From: VXNE01 sp963664635
GTDB taxonomy: Bacteria; Pseudomonadota; Gammaproteobacteria; Pseudomonadales; Azotimanducaceae
Reading direction: 5' to 3'
NCBI GenBank assembly: GCA_963664635.1
Contig: OY761542.1
Coordinates: 3,782,001 to 3,846,000, forward strand
Length of the DNA: 64,000 nt
Below the pieces are notes generated by a model that was given only the letters and a program-made list of their open reading frames with translations, was not told the DNA's origin and ran no database searches. The position numbers were made by a program, and so were the translations under genes. Positions within the stretch are counted from its first letter, which is position 1; each line of letters opens with the position of its first letter. This document shows positions 52,178-60,812 of the stretch, in pieces.

Positions 52178-53176
52178 TTAGCCGAGGGTGCTCGCCAGCT
52201 CGAGCAGAGCCGCGCCATCGTCGCAGTCGATGATCCACTCGCCCACCGGGGCGAGGCCCTCCGCGTCCGTCACGTCCGCCAGGTGGTGCGCGAGTTCGTG
52301 TGCGGTCCGTGCTCCGAACTTCCGCTCGGCGAGACGGCACAACATGGCGCGCTGGTCTTCAATGCCGCGTTCGATGCCCCGTTCGATGCCCCGCTCAATG
52401 CCCTGCTCCAGCAGATCGGCCTCCCACTCCTTCACGCGCTCGGCCAGTGTGCTCATCCCTTCCTCCTCGTTCAGCAACTCGTGCCGCCAGTCCGTCGGCG
52501 CGGCGGCGTCCGCATCGGGGAACAGACGCGGCCACAGGATCCCGAGCCAGTCGAGCACCGCCTCGGCCGCCGCCACGTCCCCGCTCTCCGACCACCCGCC
52601 CGCCAAGGCACGCAGCCGCCGGCCGGCGTCGGTCGGCGAGGACGCGCCGCCCAGCCACAACACCGCGGCGACGACGTTGTCCCTGGCGAGATCGTCTTGC
52701 GGCCACGGCCGACTGTCAAGGAACAGGTACCGGCAGGGCGCGCGTGGAGCGACCTCGCCGTCGCCGGTCACCGCCACCCGGTTCGCGCCGCCCGGCGCCG
52801 TCCAGCGCTCGGACCCGGAGTGGATGACCACGGACAGCAATCGCAGTTCGCCGTCCGCGTCGAGCGCCCGGTTGCGCCGCAGCCCATGGAAGGCGGCGCC
52901 CTCGTAACGCAACACGCGGGTCGCCATGTCGGCGTCCGCGGTCGACTGGAACTCGATGAGCAGCACCAGCGAACGCCCCGAGCCGTCCTTGTACCACGCG
53001 CGCCACGCGACGTCGCCGTGGCGCTGCTCGCCGTCGGCGGCGACCCAGCTTGCCGGTAGTTGGCGCAGGCTGTCGAGGTCCAGCAGTTCCGCGACCGCGC
53101 CGGCGAAGCCGCGCAGCAGGTGCCGCACCGTAATGGGCAGTCCGAACAGGTGTTTCCAGGCGGCATCGTGGTCCAC
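52178..53176 (-). CDS. Rpn/YhgA-type PD-(D/E)XK nuclease family protein
   Basis: A 332-residue protein of the recombination-promoting nuclease/putative transposase group. HDAAWKHLFGLPITVRHLLRGFAGAVAELLDL is the start, and VLLIEFQSTADADMATRVLRYEGA carries the ExQ catalytic core. A middle segment (PRLFPDADAAAPTDWRHELLNEEEG) leads to a coiled helix with four GIER units (EQGIERGIERGIERGIEDQ), encoded by a short tandem repeat at 52360-52408. Such proteins act on DNA and are often multicopy and horizontally spread. Stands alone between the CoA-transferase and the ABC exporter. Confidence 0.82.
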   Translation of the reverse strand: MDHDAAWKHLFGLPITVRHLLRGFAGAVAELLDLDSLRQLPASWVAADGEQRHGDVAWRAWYKDGSGRSLVLLIEFQSTADADMATRVLRYEGAAFHGLRRNRALDADGELRLLSVVIHSGSERWTAPGGANRVAVTGDGEVAPRAPCRYLFLDSRPWPQDDLARDNVVAAVLWLGGASSPTDAGRRLRALAGGWSESGDVAAAEAVLDWLGILWPRLFPDADAAAPTDWRHELLNEEEGMSTLAERVKEWEADLLEQGIERGIERGIERGIEDQRAMLCRLAERKFGARTAHELAHHLADVTDAEGLAPVGEWIIDCDDGAALLELASTLG

Positions 53177-53284
53177 CCGACCACACTACGGTCGCGTGGA
53201 ACCCCGCAAAAGGCGTCAACGCAGCATCGACTTGTGGGATATCGCCCCCGATTCGCGTGCGCCGAAGCGTCTGCCGGGGTCGCG

Positions 53285-56200
53285 TCAATCGACCGCCTGC
53301 CCCGCCATCTGGCGCCCGACGAGGCGGCTGTAGAGGCCACCGTGGGCGACCAGCTCGTCGTGTCCCCCGGTCTCCCGGGTGCGGCCGGCGTCGAGCACGA
53401 CGATCCGGTCGGCGTCGCGCACGGTGGAAAGGCGGTGGGCGATCACGATCGTCGTGCGTTCCGTCATCAGTTCCTCGAGGGCGTGGCGCACGGCCTGTTC
53501 GTTCACCGCGTCGAGGTGCGAGGTCGCTTCGTCGAGGACGAGCACCTGGGCGTCCTTGAGAAACGCCCGTGCGATCGCGACGCGCTGGCGCTGGCCCCCG
53601 GACAGCCGCACCCCCCGCTCGCCGACGCGCGTCTCCAGGCCGTCGGGGAGCGCTGCCACGAACGGGCCCAGGGAGGCCCGGTGCACGGCTTCGTCGAGTG
53701 CGGCCGCGGTCGCGTCCGGTTTCGCGATGAGTATGTTGGCCCGCAGGGTCTCGTTGAAGAGATACGTGTCCTGGGTGACCAGCGCGATGCGGTCGCGCAG
53801 TTCGTCGAGCCGGTACTCGCGCAGGTCGTGGCCATCGAACCGGATGACGCCGGAACCCGGGTCCCAGAAACGCATCAGCAGGTGCGCGGCGGTCGTCTTG
53901 CCGGCCCCCGAGGGACCGACCAGCGCCAACGTCTTGCCCGCCGGCACGGTGAAGGTCGCCCCGTCGAGCGCGAGGCGACGGTTGCCGAAGTACGAGAACT
54001 GCACGTCGCGGACCTCGATCCCCACGCCGCCGGGACGCAACGGCGCGCCTACCCCAGGCCCGTCCGTCACGGGCTCGACCTCGTTGTGGACCGCGTAGAG
54101 CCGCCGCGTGGCGCCGAGCGTGTCGGCGAGCTGCCGGCCGATGTGGGCGATCTCGGACACGGGCAGGAACGCGGCCATCGCAAGCAGGGTCAGCATGGGC
54201 AGGATCGCCGGTTCGAGCGCGTCGGTGGCGACGAGGTGCGTGCCGGTCGCCACGACCACCAGCCCGCCCAGACCGGTGACCGCCTCCAGGATCGCGGTCT
54301 GCTTCGTCAGGTCTGCAAAGAACGGCAGCCGCAGCCCGGTGTGGCGCTCGATGCACGCAACGAACTCGGCACCGCGCGCCTCGGTGCGCTGAAACGCGAG
54401 TATCTCGGGCAGCCCCTGGATGGTGTCCACCGCGTGCGCGTTCATGTCGCCGAAGGCCTCGCGGGCCCGCGAGCCCAGCACATCGATCCGTCGGCGGGCG
54501 AGAAAGGGGCTGATCGCCACCACGGCGAGAAACGGCGCGAGGGCGAGCGCCATCGGCCAGCCGAACCAGGCGAGCGTGCCGACGACCGCCGCGGGGACCA
54601 GCACCGCGACGAGGAACGGCGCCACGGTGTGCGCGAAGAAGTACTCCACGAGTTCGACGTCATGGGTCGCCATCCCCACGAGGTCCCCGGTACGGCACCG
54701 CACGAGATACGCCGGCGCGAGCCGGTCGAGCTTGTTGAACAGGGCGATGCGCATCTCCGCCAGCATGCGGAACGCCATGTCGTGCGCGCACCACGATTCG
54801 AGCCAGTGCAGCACGCCGGACAGCGGCGCGACGACCGCGAGGGCGACCAGGTACGGCGCGAACGGCTCGCCGCGCTTCACCGCGGCCACGGCGAGCGCAC
54901 CGGCCACACCGACGCCGATCAGGGCCGCCACCCTGACGATCCCCAATGCGAGGACGACCGAGAACTTCCCCTTCCACGGCACGACGTGGCGCAGCAGTTC
55001 GCGGAACACGCCGGTCCAGCCCAGGCCCTCGGCGCGCAGGATCGCGTCGGTCGGTTCGTCGTGCGCACCGGCACCGTCGACCCGTACGTCCTCGAGCGGG
55101 ATCTCCCGCGCCATCGGACCGCCGCCGGCCGACGCCGCCAGGGACGCGTCGGGCTGCGCGCCCTCCTCGGCCTGGGCGCCCATCAGGCGGAAGTACGCGC
55201 CCCGCGCACGCATCAGCGACGCGTGGTCGCCGACCTCGACGACGGCCCCCTCGTCGAGCACCAGGATCCTATCCGCCCCGATCACGCTCGACAGCCGGTG
55301 CGCGAATATCAGGGTCGTGCGGCCCCGCATCAGCCGGTCGAGGGCGGACTGGATGACGGCCTCGTTCTCCGCGTCCACCGCGGAGAGCGCCTCGTCGAGG
55401 ATCAGGATCGGAGCGTCGCGCAGCAGCGCCCGGGCGATCGCGACCCGCTGGCGCTGGCCGCCGGAGAGCTTGATGCCGCGCTCGCCGACGACCGTGGCGT
55501 AGCCCTCCGGCAGCCGCGCGATGAACTCGTGCGCGTTCGCGGCGCGGGCGGCCGACTCGATCTCCGCCGCGGTCGCATCGGGCTTGCCGAAGCGCAGGTT
55601 GTCCTCGACGGTGCCGTGGAACAGGTAGGTGTCCTGGTTCACCACCGAGACGTTGGGGTAGACATCGTCCGCGCGCAGGTCGCGCAGGTCGTGCCCGCCG
55701 ATGCGGACGACGCCCTGGTCCGGATCGTGGAAGCGCAGGAGCAGACGCACGATGGTGGACTTGCCCGCGCCGCTCGCCCCGACGAAGCCGACCCGCTCCC
55801 CGGCCTCGACACGAAACCCGAGGCCGCGGTGCGCGGCACGCCGCCCGCCCGGGTAGGCGAACGACACGTCGTCGAATTCCACGACCGGCGCGAGGGGTCC
55901 ATCGAGGGCTGACGGCGCCGCCGGCGGCTCGACCCGCGGCCGCGCATCGAGCAGCGCGAAGATGTCGTCCGCCGCGGCCCGGCCCATCATGCCGTTGTGC
56001 AGCAGCGCCCGCAGGTCGCGCTGGGGGCGGAACACCTCGATGCCCATCATCAGCACGACGAGCAGCAGCTCGAGACTCATCTGGCCCTCGGCCACGCGCC
56101 AGGCCCCGAGCCCCAGCACCGCCGCCGTGCCGACCGCGATGCCGGCGTCGGTGAGCCCCCGCCCGAGCGCGTTGGTGGCGAGCACCCACATCGTGCTCCG

Positions 56201-56887
56201 AAACACCTCGTGCGCACGTGCGGCCAGGACCCGCCCGCGCGCGGCGCCCTGACCGAACGCCTTGAGCGTGGCAAGCCCCTGGATCGCATCGAGAAACTCC
56301 GCCGCGAAGGCGCGGTACGCCTCGGACCGGCGCATGCTGCTGCGCGCCTCATGGTGCTGCAGCGTCACCGGCGCGAACAGCGTGAACATGGCGAAGGCGA
56401 ACATCAGCGCGGCAACCGGCAGGTCGTGGAACGCCAGCACCGCGAAGACGACGAGCGGCGCGACCCCGGCCACCACGAGCTGCGGCAGGTACCGGCCGAA
56501 CCAGGTCTCGAGCTGCTCGACCCCGTCGATCATCGAGATCATCACGGCGCCGGTCCGCTCCAGCCCGAAGTGGGCGGGGCCGAGCGCGACCACGTTGGCG
56601 TAGAGCCGCTTGCGCAACGCCAACTGCACCCGTATCGCGGTGCGATGCGCGACCATCGCGCGCGCGTGCTCCAGCCAGCCCCGCAGCACCATCACCGCCG
56701 CGACGGCGGCCAGCGGCACGATCAGGTCCGCGAACGTCTCCCCCGTGAAGACGCGTGCGAGGAGCCACCCGAGCAGGGCGAGCCGGCCGATCCCGACGAG
56801 CGACGACGCGATACCCATCGCCACGGCGCCGGCGATGCGCAGGCGCACGCCATACGTGAACTGCCAGAGGCGGGGGTCGAAGAGCAT
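53285..56887 (-). CDS. fused double ABC exporter (two TMD-NBD halves)
   Basis: A 1200-residue single chain with two complete ABC half-transporters. First half: about six membrane helices (LRIAGAVAMGIASSLVGIGRLALLGWLL...), Walker A GASGAGKSTIVRLL, LSGGQRQR and ILDEALSAVD. After a Gly/Ala linker (~residue 600) a second membrane domain (VLALGIVRVAALIGVG) and Walker A GPSGAGKTTAAHLL, LSGGQRQR, LVLDEATSHLD follow. Both ATP sites look intact, though the second has a His where a Glu-Asp switch is common (TSHLDAVNE). Similar fused proteins resemble CydDC or siderophore exporters. Start ATG 56887. Substrate unknown; nothing in the neighbourhood points to one. Confidence 0.92.
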   Translation of the reverse strand: MLFDPRLWQFTYGVRLRIAGAVAMGIASSLVGIGRLALLGWLLARVFTGETFADLIVPLAAVAAVMVLRGWLEHARAMVAHRTAIRVQLALRKRLYANVVALGPAHFGLERTGAVMISMIDGVEQLETWFGRYLPQLVVAGVAPLVVFAVLAFHDLPVAALMFAFAMFTLFAPVTLQHHEARSSMRRSEAYRAFAAEFLDAIQGLATLKAFGQGAARGRVLAARAHEVFRSTMWVLATNALGRGLTDAGIAVGTAAVLGLGAWRVAEGQMSLELLLVVLMMGIEVFRPQRDLRALLHNGMMGRAAADDIFALLDARPRVEPPAAPSALDGPLAPVVEFDDVSFAYPGGRRAAHRGLGFRVEAGERVGFVGASGAGKSTIVRLLLRFHDPDQGVVRIGGHDLRDLRADDVYPNVSVVNQDTYLFHGTVEDNLRFGKPDATAAEIESAARAANAHEFIARLPEGYATVVGERGIKLSGGQRQRVAIARALLRDAPILILDEALSAVDAENEAVIQSALDRLMRGRTTLIFAHRLSSVIGADRILVLDEGAVVEVGDHASLMRARGAYFRLMGAQAEEGAQPDASLAASAGGGPMAREIPLEDVRVDGAGAHDEPTDAILRAEGLGWTGVFRELLRHVVPWKGKFSVVLALGIVRVAALIGVGVAGALAVAAVKRGEPFAPYLVALAVVAPLSGVLHWLESWCAHDMAFRMLAEMRIALFNKLDRLAPAYLVRCRTGDLVGMATHDVELVEYFFAHTVAPFLVAVLVPAAVVGTLAWFGWPMALALAPFLAVVAISPFLARRRIDVLGSRAREAFGDMNAHAVDTIQGLPEILAFQRTEARGAEFVACIERHTGLRLPFFADLTKQTAILEAVTGLGGLVVVATGTHLVATDALEPAILPMLTLLAMAAFLPVSEIAHIGRQLADTLGATRRLYAVHNEVEPVTDGPGVGAPLRPGGVGIEVRDVQFSYFGNRRLALDGATFTVPAGKTLALVGPSGAGKTTAAHLLMRFWDPGSGVIRFDGHDLREYRLDELRDRIALVTQDTYLFNETLRANILIAKPDATAAALDEAVHRASLGPFVAALPDGLETRVGERGVRLSGGQRQRVAIARAFLKDAQVLVLDEATSHLDAVNEQAVRHALEELMTERTTIVIAHRLSTVRDADRIVVLDAGRTRETGGHDELVAHGGLYSRLVGRQMAGQAVD

Positions 56888-57040
56888 TGCGGTGGCGTTC
56901 GGAACCCGGTGTGGACGATGGTAGCGGTTTCGCCTTCGAAGCGAAGGACCGTGGACTTGCCGACGCGGGACCGGCGGCGCACTCTGGTAGCATCCCGCTG
57001 GTTCTTCCCCAGGGCCCCCGACCACTCCAATGCCTTGATT

Positions 57041-58672
57041 ATGGGACCCTTTCGTCCTCCAGCGCGCGCTCCTGACAGCGGCTCTCCGAGCCGGCCGGCC
57101 AGTGTCTCGGGTTCAACCCGTACGACCGACCGGCCCTCCGGAACCGGCCTCGTGGGCTTCCGCGTCCGGCGCAACGGCAGATCCCGCCGTAGCGGCTGGT
57201 TGACGGATGTCGCGGTCGCCGACCTGCCGGGCCACGTCCCTTCGCGACCCGGCGACATCATCGAAGCATGCCTCGTCGGAGACTCGCAGGTCGTTCCCCT
57301 GAACCGGTTCAACGACGTGTTCATGCAACGGGCTCGAGGCGTTCTGGGCATCGAACTTTCCCGCGGGGAGGAGGTGGAGCGGGTGACGCCCACCGACATG
57401 ATTGCCTCCAACCGGCGGTTCGCCCGCGTTCTCGAGCGGTTCCTGGAACGCCACGCCATCTCGAGGCGCGCCTTCGAGCGCGATGGCGCGGTCAGGGCAT
57501 TCGCCGCGCGGCAGTTCCTGGTTCCGGCAGACGGGGGCGCCCCGGAAGAGATGTTCCGCGGGTCCACTCTGGTGGACGCCCCGTCTCTCGACATCACGGC
57601 GCTCGCCGGCCCTCTGGCCGACGGCATCGGCGGCTGGATGCTTGCCAATCTCGGGGCCGACGGACGCCTGCCCTACAAGTACTGGCCGAGCCGCGGCAGG
57701 GAGTCCCCCGCGGACAACGCCATACGGCGATTTCTGGGAACGCTCGCTCTGACCCGCCTGGCCGAGTTGCGTGGCAGCCACGACCTGCGCGACGCCGCCG
57801 TCCGGAACCTGCGTTTCACCATCAGGCGGTACTTCCGCCACCTCGGTGGCGGTGTGGGCGCCATCGTCGAGCGGACGGGCGCAAAACTCGGCGCCGCGGC
57901 GCTCGCGGGGCTCGCGATTCTCGAGAGCCCGGTACGCGACGAGTTCCGCGACGAGCTGCACATGCTGGCCGCCGGCGTGGACTCGCTCGTCCATCCCGGG
58001 AACGGGTTTCGGACCTTTTTCTTCCCAGCCGAGCGGGACGGGCAGAACTGGAACTTCTACTCCGGCGAGGCGCTCCTTTTCTGGGCCGAGGCGATGCGAC
58101 GGGGCGTCCCGTTCGCGCCGTCCCTGGAGCGGTACGCGGAGGTGTTCCGCCGCTGCCGGGAACGGCACCGCCGCGCCCGCAACCCGGCGTTCATCCCCTG
58201 GCACACTCAAGCCAGCGTCTCGGTGTTCGCGCAGACCGGGCAGCGGGAGTTCGCCGACTTCGTGCTCGAGATGAATGATTGGCTGCTGCCCATGCAGCAG
58301 TGGGACAACCTGCCCCCGGACCTGCGGGGGCGCTTCTACGACCCCCGGCGCCCGAAGTTCGGCCCGCCTCATGCCGCCTCCACCGGCGCATACCTGGAAG
58401 GGCTCGCCGATGCCCTGAGCCTGGCGCGCGCGTTGGGCGACGGAATCCGGGCCGCGGCTTACGAACGCACCGTCGCCCGAGGGCTCCGCTCCCTGCGACA
58501 GTTGCAGTTCCGTGGCCCGCTGGACACCTACTACGTAACGCGGAAACAGCGCGTCCTGGGCGCGCTGCGGACGGAAGCCTATGACAATGCCGTTCGGATC
58601 GACTCCGCCGCCCATGCCCTCGCGGCGTCGGTCAAGGTCCTGCGACCGGCGAGCATCGGGGCAGGCGGGTAA
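57041..58672 (+). CDS. unassigned protein with probable helical-toroid C-terminal half
   Basis: A 543-residue protein I cannot name. The first ~40 residues are Pro/Arg-rich and may not be translated; the start ATG 57041 has no clear site. Residues ~45-130 form a mixed domain (FRVRRNGRSRRSGWLTDVAVADLPGHVPSRPGDIIEACLVGDSQ), the rest is helical with repeated aromatic pairs: LPYKYWPSRGRES, NFYSGEALLFWAEAMRRG, FIPWHTQASVSVFAQTG, PMQQWDNLPPDLRGRFYDP, PPHAASTGAYLEGLADAL. This pattern resembles six-hairpin glycosidase- or lanthionine-cyclase-like barrels. No signal peptide. Convergent with the hydroxylase gene 57 bp away. Function open. Confidence 0.65.
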   Translation: MGPFRPPARAPDSGSPSRPASVSGSTRTTDRPSGTGLVGFRVRRNGRSRRSGWLTDVAVADLPGHVPSRPGDIIEACLVGDSQVVPLNRFNDVFMQRARGVLGIELSRGEEVERVTPTDMIASNRRFARVLERFLERHAISRRAFERDGAVRAFAARQFLVPADGGAPEEMFRGSTLVDAPSLDITALAGPLADGIGGWMLANLGADGRLPYKYWPSRGRESPADNAIRRFLGTLALTRLAELRGSHDLRDAAVRNLRFTIRRYFRHLGGGVGAIVERTGAKLGAAALAGLAILESPVRDEFRDELHMLAAGVDSLVHPGNGFRTFFFPAERDGQNWNFYSGEALLFWAEAMRRGVPFAPSLERYAEVFRRCRERHRRARNPAFIPWHTQASVSVFAQTGQREFADFVLEMNDWLLPMQQWDNLPPDLRGRFYDPRRPKFGPPHAASTGAYLEGLADALSLARALGDGIRAAAYERTVARGLRSLRQLQFRGPLDTYYVTRKQRVLGALRTEAYDNAVRIDSAAHALAASVKVLRPASIGAGG

Positions 58673-58729
58673 CGTACGCGGCGATTGGCAGCGCCTCCTG
58701 CACGACCCTCGCGGCCGCGGTCTGTTCCC

Positions 58730-59299
58730 TCAGACGTTGACGTAATGACCGCGGCCCGGCGCGGGCAGGAGATCGAAGATCAGGTGTACGCGAGCATGCG
58801 GGGTGGGATTGCTGGCCGAGTGGCGGATCTTGTTGTTGAACACCCACAGCTCGCCCTCGCGCAGAACCACGGCCTGATCTCCCGCCTGTAACGGGCTTCC
58901 GTCCGGGCTTCGCAGCACCAGGTGGTAGCGATCCCGGGGGCGATAGTAGGCGCCGGCGTCCCGATGCGGGTATACGCACCGCCCCCCGGGCAGGGCCACC
59001 AGCGTCGCCCGCCCCAGCGTCCCGCCTTCGGCTTCGGCGACCGTACGCAGAAAACCCAGCGTGCGCGGAAATCGTCCGGCCGTGCGCGTTCGTACGCTCT
59101 CATGCACGTCGTTGGCGTTCTTCGCTCCGGCGGGCAACGGCTTCATGGCCGCCCGCAGGAATATGTTCCGCGTGTGTCGCTGGACGCGGACCTTGCGCTG
59201 CCGGCTGGTATCCAGCAGCCACAGGTCCGACGCCCCCTCCAGCTCCGCGTCCAGTGCACCAAGCTCTAACCGCTCCGCAATCCTCGTGAAGTTCGACAC
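58730..59299 (-). CDS. aspartyl/asparaginyl beta-hydroxylase-like 2-oxoglutarate oxygenase
   Basis: A 189-residue cupin-fold oxygenase. The iron ligands are in ALPGGRCVYPHRDAGAYYRPRDRYHLVL (HRD) and LWVFNNKIRHSASNPTPHARVHLIFD (distal His, with the Arg for 2-oxoglutarate). Bacterial relatives of AspH/BbDox hydroxylate Asp or Asn side chains in proteins. GTG start at 59299, only 16 bp after the Asp-Gly repeat gene stop, same strand: one operon. The N-terminus (MSNFTRIAERLELGALDAELEGASDLW) is short and variable. The neighbouring Asp-rich exported protein is an obvious candidate substrate, but that link is inference. Confidence 0.85.
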   Translation of the reverse strand: MSNFTRIAERLELGALDAELEGASDLWLLDTSRQRKVRVQRHTRNIFLRAAMKPLPAGAKNANDVHESVRTRTAGRFPRTLGFLRTVAEAEGGTLGRATLVALPGGRCVYPHRDAGAYYRPRDRYHLVLRSPDGSPLQAGDQAVVLREGELWVFNNKIRHSASNPTPHARVHLIFDLLPAPGRGHYVNV

Positions 59300-59315
59300 A
59301 AGCGCGCCCGCTCAG

Positions 59316-59969
59316 TTACTCGTCGCGCTCGCTCCGTCGGATCGTGAGAATGCGGTAGAGGAGGCGTGTGAATGACGTCGTGGGATCCGCCTCGTCCGGG
59401 GCCGCCGTGTCGCGGTCGACATCGTCCTTGTCGGTGCCCTCGTCTTCATCCCCATCCCCATCGTCATCCCCATCGCCGTCCCCATCGCCGTCCCCGTCGC
59501 CATCCCCGTCGCCGTCGCCGTCCCCATCGCCGTCCCCGTCGCCATCCCCGTCGCCGTCGCCGTCGCCGTCCCCGTCGCCGTCCCCGTCGCCGTCCCCGTC
59601 GCCGTCCCCATCGCCATCCCCGTCCCCATCGCCGTCCCCATCGCCGTCCCCGTCGCCATCCCCGTCGCCGTCGCCGTCCCCATCGCCGTCCCCATCGCCA
59701 TCCCCGTCGCCGTCCCCGTCGCCATCCCCGTCGCCATCCCCGTCGCCGTCGCCATCCCCGTCCCCGTCGCCGTCCCCGTCGCCATCCCCGCCATTCTCAT
59801 CGTCGTCGTCATCGTCATCGTCCCCGTCGCCGTCCCCGGCGGCGTACGCACTCTCGGCAGGGAGGATCGCGGCGACCTTCCCTGCGAACCAATCAGGGAC
59901 CAGGGTCAGAGCGACGGCGGTGAGCAGGACCAGGAGACGCCGGATGACGAGGAACGGCTTCGAGATCAT
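59316..59969 (-). CDS. exported (Asp-Gly)n repeat protein
   Basis: A 217-residue protein. Residues 1-43 are a long signal peptide (MISKPFLVIRRLLVLLTAVA, then LTLVPDWFAGKVAAILPAESAYA). After DGDGDDDDDDDDENGG come about 55 Asp-Gly pairs, giving a huge cluster of carboxylates likely to bind calcium or other cations. The C-terminal ~40 residues (EDEGTDKDDVDRDTAAPDEADPTTSFTRLLYRILTIRRSERDE) are less repetitive. ATG 59969 has a strong site (GGGAGGGAG). Asp codons alternate between GAT and GAC, so it is not a simple microsatellite, though six-base slippage can change its length in frame. Hypothesis: mature chain is a cation-binding surface or periplasmic polymer, possibly hydroxylated by the downstream enzyme. 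Confidence 0.7.
   Translation of the reverse strand: MISKPFLVIRRLLVLLTAVALTLVPDWFAGKVAAILPAESAYAAGDGDGDDDDDDDDENGGDGDGDGDGDGDGDGDGDGDGDGDGDGDGDGDGDGDGDGDGDGDGDGDGDGDGDGDGDGDGDGDGDGDGDGDGDGDGDGDGDGDGDGDGDGDGDGDGDGDGDGDGDGDDDGDGDEDEGTDKDDVDRDTAAPDEADPTTSFTRLLYRILTIRRSERDE
59460..59790 (-). repeat. six-base-period tandem repeat encoding Asp-Gly
   Basis: Roughly 55 units of GGNGAY-type codon pairs run through this stretch on the minus strand. Because the period is six bases, expansion and contraction stay in frame. Confidence 0.85.
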
Positions 59970-60125
59970 GACGTCTCCCTCCCGTGATGAAAGTGCGTGG
60001 GAATGCGGGAGCTGCCGCCGACGAACGGAGGCCGCCGAGCGTGGATGGAAGTTCCCGTGGCGACCGGGTTGCCGCCGAGTACAGGCGCGGACCGAGGCGA
60101 GACCATGGTGCGGTGTGGCCGGCCC

Positions 60126-60503
60126 TCAGTTGGCCGGGACGGACGTTCGCAACATGTCGATGCGCGTCGCATAGCAGTGCCCGTCGTGCTTTTTCTCGTC
60201 GGTCACCCACACACGCACCATGCGGTCGGTCACGAATGCCACCAGCGCGGAGTCCAGCATACGTTGTGCGGTCGCGGCGTCGGTGTGGACACCCGCGCAA
60301 CTGAAGGTGACCCAGTTCGAGTCGCAGTCGAGCCCCAGGTCTCCTCTCAGGTCGACGTCGAGAGCCACCATGCAGCCGCCAAAGCGGCCATTGTCGGCCA
60401 CCAGCGTTCGGGTAATGGCCGCCGACGACTGCTGCGTCGCCGCGTGGCCGGTTACACCAGCCGCCAGCAGCAGCAGCAGCGCCATCGTTCGGGTACGCAC
60501 CAT
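60126..60503 (-). CDS. small exported protein of unknown function
   Basis: A 125-residue protein with a signal peptide (MVRTRTMALLLLLAAGVTGHAATQ; cleavage near HAA|TQ). The mature part has four Cys (FGGCMVALDVDLRGDLGLDCDSNWVTFSCAG and DGHCYATRID) that could form two disulfides. Repeated aromatic and acidic positions suggest a compact beta domain. I do not know the family. Its spacing from the Asp-Gly protein (156 bp) and same strand leave open whether it belongs to that operon. Confidence 0.65.
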   Translation of the reverse strand: MVRTRTMALLLLLAAGVTGHAATQQSSAAITRTLVADNGRFGGCMVALDVDLRGDLGLDCDSNWVTFSCAGVHTDAATAQRMLDSALVAFVTDRMVRVWVTDEKKHDGHCYATRIDMLRTSVPAN

Positions 60504-60812
60504 TCGCGCCTCCTCGCTACGCCATCTTCTTCCGGCGCGGACGCGAGAACGCCGGCTCCGCCGGATCGCTCACTCCTGCCGTCCGGCCGCCAGACAGCCC
60601 GCCCGAACATCTGACGCGACAGCCGACGCAAATCAATCGGTCGACCGCAACGCGGGCCAGCCCGGCCTGTTCGCGAAGGTCGATTGTAGAGGAAAAGCAG
60701 TGCCGTTACCCCGGCGCGGCGAATACCCCACCAGCCCGTACGGCCGCCGGCCTTACATGCGCGCACGCCTGCGCGTGTATGCTCATGGGCCGCTCTCCTG
60801 GCCGAGGGAATC
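60504..60812 (+). promoter_or_regulatory. 309-bp divergent control region with a candidate promoter
   Basis: No gene is visible. A -10-like TATGCT (60778-60783) with TTACAT (60753-60758) 19 bases upstream could drive the oxygenase run that starts at 60813. GC-rich stem sequences such as CGGCCGCCGG (60741-60750) are present but not informative. Confidence 0.35.

Noticed and set aside
59460..59790. A CRISPR or spacer-like array in the six-base repeats
   Set aside because: There are no unique spacers; the tract is a coding tandem repeat.
59368..60174. A Pro/Ser repeat protein on the plus strand of the Asp-Gly tract
   Set aside because: Repeats of six bases give long open frames on both strands. 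The minus frame has a signal peptide and ribosome site; the plus frame has neither.
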